DNA of 64,000 bases, from the NCBI RefSeq assembly GCF_900107675.1, contig NZ_FNRI01000002.1:62001-126000 (forward strand). The letters run 5' to 3'. This stretch comes from Alistipes timonensis JC136. GTDB taxonomy: Bacteria > Bacteroidota > Bacteroidia > Bacteroidales > Rikenellaceae. The translations under genes and the position numbers were made by a program. The notes under the pieces are model-generated. The model was given only the letters and a program-made list of their open reading frames with translations, ran no database searches and was not told where the DNA came from. Below, one piece after another: positions 34,890 to 42,213 of the stretch. The first letter of the stretch is position 1. Every line of letters begins with the position of its first letter.

Positions 34890-36182
34890 TCAGATTTTCT
34901 CGACATACGCTTCGAGGGCCGCGAGGTCGACAGCGAGGGGTTCCGAACGCTGCGGCCTGCGGGTCAGCTCTTCGAGCCGTTCGGGAAGCGGCACCCGGGC
35001 CCCGGTCACCGAGGTAATGACCTCCCCGAACTTGGCGGGATGGGCCGTCGAAAGGTAAAAGCCCGGTTTGCCGACCGCCATCGAGGCGGCATAACCTACG
35101 GCGCTGTGGGGATCGGAGAAATAGCCGTGCCGCTCGTACAGCTCGTCGATCGTGCGGCGGATGCAGGCGTCGTCGCAGCGGAATCCCTCCAGCTCGCCGC
35201 GCAGGACCTCGGGATCGCCCCCGCAGAGCCACAGCATGCGTTCGAAATTGCTCGGGGCGCCGACATCCATCGCATTGGCCGGGGTCCTCACCGACGGCCG
35301 CGTGCGGTAAACGCCCGTGCGGAGGAATTCGGGAACCACGTCGTTGACGTTCGACGCCGCCACAAAGCCCCCGACAGGCAGTCCCATGCGCTGCGCCAGC
35401 ATCCCCGCGGCCAAATTGCCGTAGTTGCCGCTCGGCACGACGACAACGGGACGGTCGCCGCCCGCGGCCTGCCGCCATTGGCAATAGCCGTAGAAGTAAT
35501 AAAATGCCTGGGGAATCCACCGCAGGAGGTTGATCGAATTGGCCGACGTGACGCGCCGCCGCTTGCGGAACTCCGCATCGGCGAAGAGCTCTTTCACCAA
35601 CCGCTGACAGTCGTCGAACGTCCCGGCGACCCGCAGCGGATGGATGTTGCCCCCGAGGGCCGTCATCTGACACTCCTGCAAGCGGCTGATCTTCCCCTCG
35701 GGATAGAGCACCACGACATCGACACCCGGCACGTTGTGAAACCCGTGCGCCACAGCGCTGCCCGTGTCGCCCGAGGTGGCCGTAAGGATCACCAGCCGCT
35801 CGTCGGCGGCCCCCAGCAGACCGATAGCACGCCCCATGAACCCGGCGCCGAAATCTTTGAAAGCGCAGGTCGGACCGTGGAACAGTTCCAGCGTGTAGCG
35901 TCCGCGCCCCACCGCCCGCAGGGGGACGGGAAAGTCGTACAACGTCTCCAGCTCCCCCCGCAAAGCCTGCGGATCGAAATCGTCGCCGAAGAAAAGCCCG
36001 GCCAGATAGCCCGCCATCGCGGCATAGGACTCCCCTGCCAGCCGTTCGACCTCGGCCATATCGGCCTGCGGAATGCGCTCGGGAACGAACAGCCCGCCGT
36101 CGGGCGCCAGCCCCATCATCGCGGCCTCGCGGAGCGAACAGCCGCAGGCCCGTTTCGTATCTCTCGTACTGTAAAATTTCAT
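34890..36182 (-). CDS. thrC: Threonine synthase
   Basis: A 430-residue PLP enzyme turning O-phosphohomoserine into threonine. PLP-binding Lys is K109 (PTCAFKDFG); the phosphate-binding SGDTGSAVAHGF and the conserved PSGNYGNLAAGMLAQRMGLP are clear, as is the N-terminal MKFYSTRD of the E. coli-type class. It follows thrB on the same strand with 12 bases between. Last gene of the thr transcript, closed by a strong terminator. Confidence 0.97.
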   Translation of the reverse strand: MKFYSTRDTKRACGCSLREAAMMGLAPDGGLFVPERIPQADMAEVERLAGESYAAMAGYLAGLFFGDDFDPQALRGELETLYDFPVPLRAVGRGRYTLELFHGPTCAFKDFGAGFMGRAIGLLGAADERLVILTATSGDTGSAVAHGFHNVPGVDVVVLYPEGKISRLQECQMTALGGNIHPLRVAGTFDDCQRLVKELFADAEFRKRRRVTSANSINLLRWIPQAFYYFYGYCQWRQAAGGDRPVVVVPSGNYGNLAAGMLAQRMGLPVGGFVAASNVNDVVPEFLRTGVYRTRPSVRTPANAMDVGAPSNFERMLWLCGGDPEVLRGELEGFRCDDACIRRTIDELYERHGYFSDPHSAVGYAASMAVGKPGFYLSTAHPAKFGEVITSVTGARVPLPERLEELTRRPQRSEPLAVDLAALEAYVEKI

Positions 36183-36194
36183 CGTTTCGCGTTT

Positions 36195-37127
36195 TTATTG
36201 TCCCACGACACGCGCTCCGGCGTTCGACACGCGGCCCGCATAGGTGTGGCAGCCGATCTGCCGCTCCTGGAAATGCCGTTTCATCTGCGCCGCGATCCGC
36301 TGCGCCACCTCATAATCCGAAGCCAGCGCAAAAACCGACGGTCCCGACCCGGCAATGTTCATCGCCAGCGCACCTTCGGCCAGCACCAGCTCTTTCAATT
36401 CATCATACCCGGGGATGAATCCCTTGCGGTAGGGCTCCACGACGGCGTCGTGCATCGAACGCCCGATCAGCGCCACGTCGCGCAGCGCGAACCCGGCCAC
36501 CAGTCCCCCGACATTGCCCCACTGCGTGATGGCTTTCGACAGGGGAATCTCGCGCGGCAACACCTCGCGGGCATCCTTCGTGCTGACCACGATGGCCGGA
36601 TGCGCCACGGCATAGAAAAAGTTGTCGGGCACGGGCAGCCGGACGATGTCGAACGGCTCGTAACCGCGGATCAGCACCACACCGCCCAGCACCGCAGGCC
36701 CCACGTTGTCGGCATGGGGCGTGCCGCCGATCAGCGCCTCGCCCATCATGGCGAACTCCACGAGCTCCTTGCCCGAGAAGGGACGGTCCAGCAATTCGTT
36801 GAGCCCGTAGACGGCGGCGGCCGACGAAGCCGCACTCGACCCGATGCCGCTGCCGGGAGCGATCTTTTTGAGCATCGTGATCTCGATCCGCACCGGACGG
36901 CCGTATGCCGCGAGCATGGCCCGCAGGGCGGGGGTAATCACATTGTCCTCGACGTTTTCGGGAAGGTTCATCCCGCTCAGGTTGCGGATTTCCAATCCTT
37001 CGGCCCCCTCTTCGGCGCCGATCTCCAGCAAATCGCCGACGCCGTCGAGCGTCAGGCCCATCACGTCGAAACCGCAACCCAGATTCGCCACCGTTCCCGG
37101 CGCGAAAACCCGAATATATTTTTTCAT
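36195..37127 (-). CDS. thrB: Homoserine kinase
   Basis: A 310-residue GHMP kinase that phosphorylates homoserine. Motif 1 is VFAPGTVANLGCGFDVMG (7-24), motif 2 is PGSGIGSSAASSAAA (91-105) and the C-terminal glycine motif is NIAGSGPSVFAL. The start at 37127 gives MKKYIRVFAPGT. No thrA (aspartokinase/homoserine dehydrogenase) precedes it, unlike the usual thrABC order; a leader with twelve consecutive Thr codons and a dispersed two-hairpin element lie directly upstream. Confidence 0.96.
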   Translation of the reverse strand: MKKYIRVFAPGTVANLGCGFDVMGLTLDGVGDLLEIGAEEGAEGLEIRNLSGMNLPENVEDNVITPALRAMLAAYGRPVRIEITMLKKIAPGSGIGSSAASSAAAVYGLNELLDRPFSGKELVEFAMMGEALIGGTPHADNVGPAVLGGVVLIRGYEPFDIVRLPVPDNFFYAVAHPAIVVSTKDAREVLPREIPLSKAITQWGNVGGLVAGFALRDVALIGRSMHDAVVEPYRKGFIPGYDELKELVLAEGALAMNIAGSGPSVFALASDYEVAQRIAAQMKRHFQERQIGCHTYAGRVSNAGARVVGQ

Positions 37128-37170
37128 AACAGAAAGTTCATTAAACAAGTGGACTGTCATCACCTGTCGC

Positions 37171-37245
37171 CCGGCCGTATTCGCGGCGTACCGCCGCGTA
37201 TATAAGCCTGCCCCCATCCCAAGCCCTTCCCTGAGGGAAGGGCTT
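37171..37245 (-). repeat. Dispersed two-hairpin element, copy A (upstream of thrB)
   Basis: This 75-base element has an 11-bp perfect hairpin (37221-37231 with 37235-37245), a G-rich spacer ending in GGCTTATATACG, and a second short hairpin (GCGGCGTACCGCCGC). Copies B (44519-44595) and C (47551-47627) share the same order and spacing. It sits about 45 bases before thrB, in thrB orientation. Confidence 0.75.
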
Positions 37246-37384
37246 AGTGCTGCTACGCAGCGAAATCAGCGCCCTCGAAGGCCGGCAGGTAACGTTTGTC
37301 GATTAAATTATTTGATTGTAACCTTTTTTCCGCTCCGGCAGCCTTGGCCGGAAGTGCATACCGAGTATGCGGACGGATTATTGA
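37246..37384 (-). other. Region between thr leader and the repeat
   Basis: No gene. In minus-strand reading there is a 6-bp hairpin (GCATAC...GTATGC), then TCCGGC...GCCGGA followed by an A run, not T. So I see no intrinsic terminator of the type a leader-peptide attenuator needs. Confidence 0.5.
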
Positions 37385-37495
37385 CTATCGAACCCCCACA
37401 GGGGTCGTAGTCGTCGTGGTGGTAGTCGTCGTGGTCGTGAAGGTATACGCACAGCCTGCGGGATTGCCGATAAATCCGCAACCTCGTCCAGTCAT
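37385..37495 (-). CDS. thr operon leader peptide (12 consecutive Thr)
   Basis: A 36-codon frame that starts MTGRGCGFIGNPAGCAYTF, continues with twelve Thr codons in a row (ACG, ACC and ACT mixed) and ends PVGVR. It lies upstream of thrB and downstream of a consensus promoter on the same strand. In E. coli thrL, Thr and Ile codons in a leader peptide sense charged tRNA; here Thr alone is sensed. The mixed use of synonymous codons argues for selection on the amino acid, not a DNA slippage repeat. An in-frame ATG at 37519 would extend it by eight codons. Confidence 0.85.
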   Translation of the reverse strand: MTGRGCGFIGNPAGCAYTFTTTTTTTTTTTTPVGVR

Positions 37496-37525
37496 CGCGA
37501 TATGCCGTTTGGTAACCATCATCGG

Positions 37526-37557
37526 CAAATATAAAACAAATATTTTAAAAATCCAAA
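37526..37557 (-). promoter_or_regulatory. Promoter of the thr leader and thrBC
   Basis: On the minus strand, TTTG (37554-37557) and TATATTTG (37526-37533) are spaced by 20 bases, the exact Bacteroidetes -33/-7 form. Transcription would start near 37519, about 25 bases before the leader ATG at 37495. Confidence 0.8.
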
Positions 37558-37840
37558 TCGAAGTAACAATTCGTAAAACCGCCCTGAAAAATCCCGAAAG
37601 GCTTTTTATATATATAGGAGTAGCACAAAAAGGCGCAAAAAGGCTCATTCGGATCAAAAATGAAAGTCGTTCCGGGGCTTCGAAATCCCAATCCGGCGAA
37701 AAAACGGCTCGAACAGACATTTCAGGGCCAAAAACCGGCTATCAAATCGTAATCAAACCATCCGCGGAACGAACAGATGCAAACCTGATCGGAGAATCTG
37801 CTTCCGGACTGTCACAATATTAAATATTTTTAGAAAATTA
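37558..37840. other. Divergent thr/ilv intergenic region
   Basis: About 280 bases, AT-richer than its surroundings, with short repeats of AAAAAGGC near 37628-37648 and a T/TA tract at 37603-37615. A 30-codon plus-strand frame from ATG 37660 has no recognisable features. Nothing here can be supported as a gene. Confidence 0.5.
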
Positions 37841-37872
37841 TTTGTTCAAAAAATTTAATATCCATATATTTG
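37841..37872 (+). promoter_or_regulatory. Promoter of the ilv operon
   Basis: TTTG (37841-37844) and TATATTTG (37865-37872) are spaced by 20 bases, the same boxes and spacing as the divergent thr promoter. Start near 37879, about 20 bases before the ilv leader ATG. Confidence 0.85.
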
Positions 37873-37900
37873 TCCTGTAACGAATACGAAAAAACAGACC

Positions 37901-37957
37901 ATGCTTCATTCGATCATTATCGTCATTACCCTGCACCTCGTCGTCCTTAGAAGATAA
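37901..37957 (+). CDS. ilv operon leader peptide
   Basis: An 18-residue frame, MLHSIIIVITLHLVVLRR, then TAA. Of 18 codons, four are Ile, three Val and four Leu, the three end products whose synthesis the downstream genes serve. It lies about 20 bases after the predicted start of transcription and ends two bases before the antiterminator arm. This is the normal layout of a ribosome-mediated attenuator such as E. coli ilvGMEDA. Confidence 0.92.
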   Translation: MLHSIIIVITLHLVVLRR

Positions 37958-37958
37958 C

Positions 37959-38030
37959 GGGAGAAAGGTGGCGTGCATGATCGACGAATATGATAAAGCC
38001 TTTCTCCTGCCGGGGAAAGGCATTTTTATT
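37959..38030 (+). promoter_or_regulatory. ilv attenuator (antiterminator and terminator)
   Basis: The terminator is a 10-bp stem (37998-38007 with 38012-38021, loop TGCC) followed by TTTTTATT. Its left arm CCTTTCTCC (37999-38007) is a perfect match to GGAGAAAGG at 37960-37968, just after the leader stop. The two pairings exclude each other. A ribosome that reaches the stop codon covers 37960-37968 and lets the terminator form; one that stalls on Ile, Val or Leu codons leaves the antiterminator free. Confidence 0.92.
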
Positions 38031-38072
38031 TCCGGCACGGGCCGGGACACAGACTGAAACCGAAACGGAAAG

Positions 38073-39893
38073 ATGAAACACACACTCAGAAGCGCCGTCA
38101 CCACGACGGGCCGCCGAATGGCGGGAGCCCGAAGCCTCTGGCGGGCCAACGGCATGCGCGAGGAGCAGTTCGGCCGCCCGATCATCGGCATCGCCAACTC
38201 GTTCACCCAGCTCGTGCCGGGCCACGTGCACCTGCACGAAATCGGCCAGTACGTCAAACAGCGGATCGAAGCGCTCGGATGCTTCGCCGCGGAGTTCAAC
38301 ACCATCGCCGTCGACGACGGCATCGCCATGGGCCACGACGGCATGCTCTACTCGCTGCCCTCGCGCGAGATCATCGCCGACAGCGTCGAATACATGGCCT
38401 CGGCCCACAAGGTCGACGCGCTGGTCTGCATTTCGAACTGCGACAAAATCACCCCGGGCATGCTGATGGCCGCCATGCGGCTCGACATCCCGACGGTCTT
38501 CGTCTCGGGAGGCCCGATGGAGGCCGGGAAGTTCCGGGGCCGCGGCGTGGACCTGATCGACGCGATGGTCATGGGCGCCGACGACACGTGCAGCGACGAG
38601 GAGATCGCACAAATCGAACGCTGCGCCTGCCCCGGCTGCGGATCGTGCTCGGGAATGTTCACCGCCAACTCGATGAACTGCCTCACCGAAGCGCTGGGAC
38701 TCTCGCTCCCGGGCAACGGCACGATCGTCGCCACGCACGCCAACCGCCGCCGGCTGTTCGAGGAGGCCGCAGCGCTCATCGTCCGCAACGCCGAACGCTA
38801 CTACTTCATGGGCGACGATTCGGTCCTGCCGCGCTCGATCGCCACCAAGGCCGCCTTCGAAAACGCCATGTCGCTCGACATCGCCATGGGCGGCTCGACC
38901 AACACGGTGCTGCACCTGCTGGCCGTGGCACACGAGGCGGGCGTGGATTTCACGATGCAGGACATCGACCGCCTTTCGCGGCGGGTCCCGGTGCTCTGCA
39001 AAGTCGCCCCCAACTCCCACTACCACATCCAGGATGTCAACCGCGCCGGCGGCATCTTCGCCATCCTCGGCGAACTCGGCCGCGCCGGACTGCTCGACAC
39101 CTCGGCGCAGCGCGTCGACGGACGCACGCTCGGCGAGGCCGTCGCCGCCTGCGACATCCTCTCCCCCACGGCTTCCGACACGGCACGCCGCCGCGCGCTG
39201 AGCGCCCCGGCCGGCCATTACAGCCGCGAACTCGGCGCCCAACACTCCTATTACGAAGAACCCGACACCGACCGCACGGCGGGCTGTATCCGCGACGCGG
39301 AGCACGCCTATTTCCGCGACGGCGGACTGGCCGTGCTGACGGGCAACATCGCCCGCTCGGGCTGCGTCGTGAAGACCGCCGGGGTCGACGAAAAACTCTT
39401 CGTCTTCCGCGGCCCGGCCCGGGTCTACGAGTCGCAGGAGCAGGCCATGAACGGCATCCTCGCCGACGAGGTGCAGCCGGGCGAAGCGGTCGTCATCCGC
39501 TACGAAGGTCCCAAGGGCGGCCCGGGCATGCAGGAAATGCTCTACCCCACGTCATACCTCAAATCGAAGAAACTCGACAAAGCCTGTGCGCTGATTACCG
39601 ACGGCCGCTTCTCGGGCGGCACCTCGGGACTCTCGATCGGGCACGTCTCGCCGGAGGCCGCCTCGGGCGGGGAGATCGCCGTCGTCCGCACGGGCGACGA
39701 AATCGAAATCGACATCCCCCGCCGTTCGATCCGCCTTCTGATCGACGACACCGAAATAGCCGCCCGCATGGCCGCCCGGAAAGAGTTCCGTCCGGCAAAC
39801 CGCGACCGCCGGGTTCCGGCTTCGCTGCGGGCCTACGCGCAGCTCGTGAGCTCGGCCGACAAAGGCGCCGTGCGCATCATCGACGAAGAATAA
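38073..39893 (+). CDS. ilvD: Dihydroxy-acid dehydratase
   Basis: A 606-residue iron-sulfur enzyme making the 2-oxo acids of valine and isoleucine. Cluster and Mg-site marks are visible: C123 in CISNCDKITPGM, and C192 within CPGCGSCSGMFTANSMNC; PKGGPGMQEML and TDGRFSGGTSGLSIGHVSPEA near the C terminus are family hallmarks. It is the first structural gene of the attenuated ilv operon; ilvB follows after 17 bases. Confidence 0.97.
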   Translation: MKHTLRSAVTTTGRRMAGARSLWRANGMREEQFGRPIIGIANSFTQLVPGHVHLHEIGQYVKQRIEALGCFAAEFNTIAVDDGIAMGHDGMLYSLPSREIIADSVEYMASAHKVDALVCISNCDKITPGMLMAAMRLDIPTVFVSGGPMEAGKFRGRGVDLIDAMVMGADDTCSDEEIAQIERCACPGCGSCSGMFTANSMNCLTEALGLSLPGNGTIVATHANRRRLFEEAAALIVRNAERYYFMGDDSVLPRSIATKAAFENAMSLDIAMGGSTNTVLHLLAVAHEAGVDFTMQDIDRLSRRVPVLCKVAPNSHYHIQDVNRAGGIFAILGELGRAGLLDTSAQRVDGRTLGEAVAACDILSPTASDTARRRALSAPAGHYSRELGAQHSYYEEPDTDRTAGCIRDAEHAYFRDGGLAVLTGNIARSGCVVKTAGVDEKLFVFRGPARVYESQEQAMNGILADEVQPGEAVVIRYEGPKGGPGMQEMLYPTSYLKSKKLDKACALITDGRFSGGTSGLSIGHVSPEAASGGEIAVVRTGDEIEIDIPRRSIRLLIDDTEIAARMAARKEFRPANRDRRVPASLRAYAQLVSSADKGAVRIIDEE

Positions 39894-39910
39894 AAAAAAC
39901 GAACCCGCTT

Positions 39911-41638
39911 ATGAACACACCCCGTCCCGAAGAGCGACAACCGGCCTCCGACCCCACGATCACGGGATCGAAGGCCCTGATCGAATCGTTCCTCCACGAA
40001 GGCGTTACCACCCTTTTCGGCTACCCCGGAGGCGCTATCATCCCCGTCTACGACGCCCTCTACGACTACCGCGACCGCCTGCGCCACATCCTCGTCCGCC
40101 ACGAGCAGGGCGCCGTACACGCCGCGCAGGGCTACGCCCGCGTCAGCGGACAGGTCGGCGTCTGCCTCGTGACCTCGGGCCCCGGCGCCACGAACACCGT
40201 CACGGGGCTGGCCGATGCGCTGATGGACTCCACGCCGCTGGTGCTCGTCACCGGGCAGGTCGGCTCCTCGCTGCTGGGCACCGACGCCTTCCAAGAGACC
40301 AACTTCGTCGGCATCACGCAGGCCGTGACCAAGTGGAACTGCCAGGTAAAACGCACCGAGGACATCCCGGCGGCTATCGCCAAAGCCTTTTATATCGCCC
40401 GCTCGGGCCGTCCGGGCCCCGTCGTGGTGGACATCACCAAAGACGCCCAGTGCGGCACGGCCCCTTTCCGTTACGAAAAGATCACCTCCATCCGCAGCTA
40501 CGTCCCCTCGCCCGCTCCCGACGCGGAGCGCATCGCCGAGGCGGCCCGGCTGATCGACGCCGCCCGCCGCCCGCTGGTGATGGCGGGTCACGGCGTGACG
40601 CTGGGCAACGCCGAAGCCGAACTGCGGGCGTTCCTCGAAAAGAGCGGCATGCCAGCAGCCTCGACGCTGCTGGGGCTCTCGGCTCTGCCGTCGGACTATC
40701 CGCAGTATGTGGGCATGCTGGGCATGCACGGCAACTACGGGCCCAACATCAAAAACCGGGAGTGCGACCTGCTCGTGGCCGTCGGCATGCGTTTCGATGA
40801 CCGCGTGACGGGATGCCCGGCCCACTTCGGCGAAAACGCCAAGGTGATCCATCTGGAGATCGACCCCGCAGAGATCGGCAAGATCATTCCGGCCGACGTG
40901 CCCGTCGTGGGCGACGCGAAGCAGGTGTTGCCGATGCTCACCGAGCGTATCCGCAAAGGCGACCACAGCGCATGGATCGAGGAGTTCCGGGAGTGCGACA
41001 GGATCGAATACGAGGCCGTCGTCCGCAAGGCGGTGCACCCGGGCGAGGGGCGCATCCGCATGGGCGAGGCGGTCGACGCCGTGGCCCGGGCCTACGACAA
41101 CGACGCCGTGCTGGTGACCGACGTGGGCCAGCAGCAGATGAACGCCGCGCGCTATTTCGGGTTCCGCCGCGGCCGCAGCATGATCACCTCGGGCGGCCTC
41201 GGAACGATGGGTTTCGGGCTTCCGGCCGCCATCGGCGCCAAGCTGGGCGCCCCCGACCGCGAAGTGGTGCTGTTCGCCGGCGACGGCGGCCTGCAGATGA
41301 CCATTCAGGAGTTGGGAACCATCTTCCAGTCGCACGTCGCAGTGAAAATCGTCCTGCTGAACAACTCGTTCCTCGGCATGGTGCGGCAGTGGCAGGAGCT
41401 TTTCTACGACCGCCGCTACTCCTTTACCGAGATGATAAACCCCGATTTCGGGCTCATCGCCCGCGGCAACGGCATCAGCTACCGCCTCGTCGAACGCCGC
41501 GAGGAGCTTGCAGAAGCCGTCGCCGCGATGAAAGCTTCCGAGGGCGCTTTCCTGCTGGAAGTGCGGGTCGAAGGCGAAGAGAACATTTTCCCGATGGTCC
41601 CGGCCGGCGCCCCGGTGGCGGACATCCGGTTCGAGTAA
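39911..41638 (+). CDS. ilvB: Acetolactate synthase, large subunit
   Basis: A 575-residue ThDP-, Mg- and FAD-dependent enzyme condensing pyruvate with pyruvate or 2-oxobutyrate. The ThDP-activating Glu is E65 (VRHEQGAVHAAQGYAR). The FAD-region GMLGMHGNYGPN and the ThDP motif FAGDGGLQMTIQELGT with NNSFLGMVRQWQ follow in order. The start at 39911 (MNTPRPEERQ) was chosen because the same frame stays open far upstream through ilvD as a GC-rich shadow. The small subunit gene follows after 13 bases. Confidence 0.97.
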   Translation: MNTPRPEERQPASDPTITGSKALIESFLHEGVTTLFGYPGGAIIPVYDALYDYRDRLRHILVRHEQGAVHAAQGYARVSGQVGVCLVTSGPGATNTVTGLADALMDSTPLVLVTGQVGSSLLGTDAFQETNFVGITQAVTKWNCQVKRTEDIPAAIAKAFYIARSGRPGPVVVDITKDAQCGTAPFRYEKITSIRSYVPSPAPDAERIAEAARLIDAARRPLVMAGHGVTLGNAEAELRAFLEKSGMPAASTLLGLSALPSDYPQYVGMLGMHGNYGPNIKNRECDLLVAVGMRFDDRVTGCPAHFGENAKVIHLEIDPAEIGKIIPADVPVVGDAKQVLPMLTERIRKGDHSAWIEEFRECDRIEYEAVVRKAVHPGEGRIRMGEAVDAVARAYDNDAVLVTDVGQQQMNAARYFGFRRGRSMITSGGLGTMGFGLPAAIGAKLGAPDREVVLFAGDGGLQMTIQELGTIFQSHVAVKIVLLNNSFLGMVRQWQELFYDRRYSFTEMINPDFGLIARGNGISYRLVERREELAEAVAAMKASEGAFLLEVRVEGEENIFPMVPAGAPVADIRFE

Positions 41639-41651
41639 AACGAAACAGCGT

Positions 41652-42176
41652 ATGGAACAGGAATACATCATCACCGTATTTTCAGAAAACAAAGTGGGTC
41701 TGCTGAGCCAGATCACCACGGTCTTCACCTGCCGCGATGTCAACATCGAGAGTCTCACGACCTCCGAATCGGCGCTCCCGGGCATCCACAAATTCACGAT
41801 CGTCGTCCGCACCGACCCCGGACAGATCGACAAGCTCGTGCGGCAGGTCGAGAAGAAGATCGACGTGCTGAAAACCTTCGTCTACACCCCCGAGGAGGTG
41901 GTGCAGCAGGAGATCGCCCTCTACAAGGTCACCCGCAGCCAGGGCGTCGAACAACTCGTGCGCAAGCACAACGTCCGCATCCTGGAGATCGACGAGGACT
42001 ACATCGTCGTCGAGAAGACCGGCCACAAGGCCGACACGCAGGCGCTATTCCGCCTGCTGCAGCCCTACGGCGTCCAGCAGTTCGTGCGCAGCGGCACGGT
42101 GGCCATCATCAAATCGCGGCGCGAGCTGCTGAACGAATACCTCGAAGAGCTGGACCGCATGAGAAACGCAGAATAA
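41652..42176 (+). CDS. ilvN: Acetolactate synthase, small regulatory subunit
   Basis: A 174-residue regulatory subunit. An N-terminal ACT domain (about 1-77) opens EYIITVFSENKVGLLSQITT and contains VFTCRDVNIESLTTSES and the usual KFTIVVRTDPGQIDKLVRQV. The C-terminal domain (about 80-174, LYKVTRSQGVEQLVRKHNVR) is the full-length bacterial type, so feedback inhibition by valine is expected. It lies between ilvB and ilvC. Confidence 0.95.
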   Translation: MEQEYIITVFSENKVGLLSQITTVFTCRDVNIESLTTSESALPGIHKFTIVVRTDPGQIDKLVRQVEKKIDVLKTFVYTPEEVVQQEIALYKVTRSQGVEQLVRKHNVRILEIDEDYIVVEKTGHKADTQALFRLLQPYGVQQFVRSGTVAIIKSRRELLNEYLEELDRMRNAE

Positions 42177-42213
42177 TTTTCAGAACATACAACAAACCAA
42201 AATCACGAAAAAC

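Noticed and set aside
37296..37823. Plus-strand frame with a run of twelve valines
   Set aside because: It is the complement of the threonine codon run of the thr leader; the leader reading has the promoter, position and pathway logic.
38279..41638. 1119-residue frame suggesting a fused protein ahead of ilvB
   Set aside because: The first 540 residues are an Arg-rich shadow of ilvD in another frame; ilvB proper starts at 39911.
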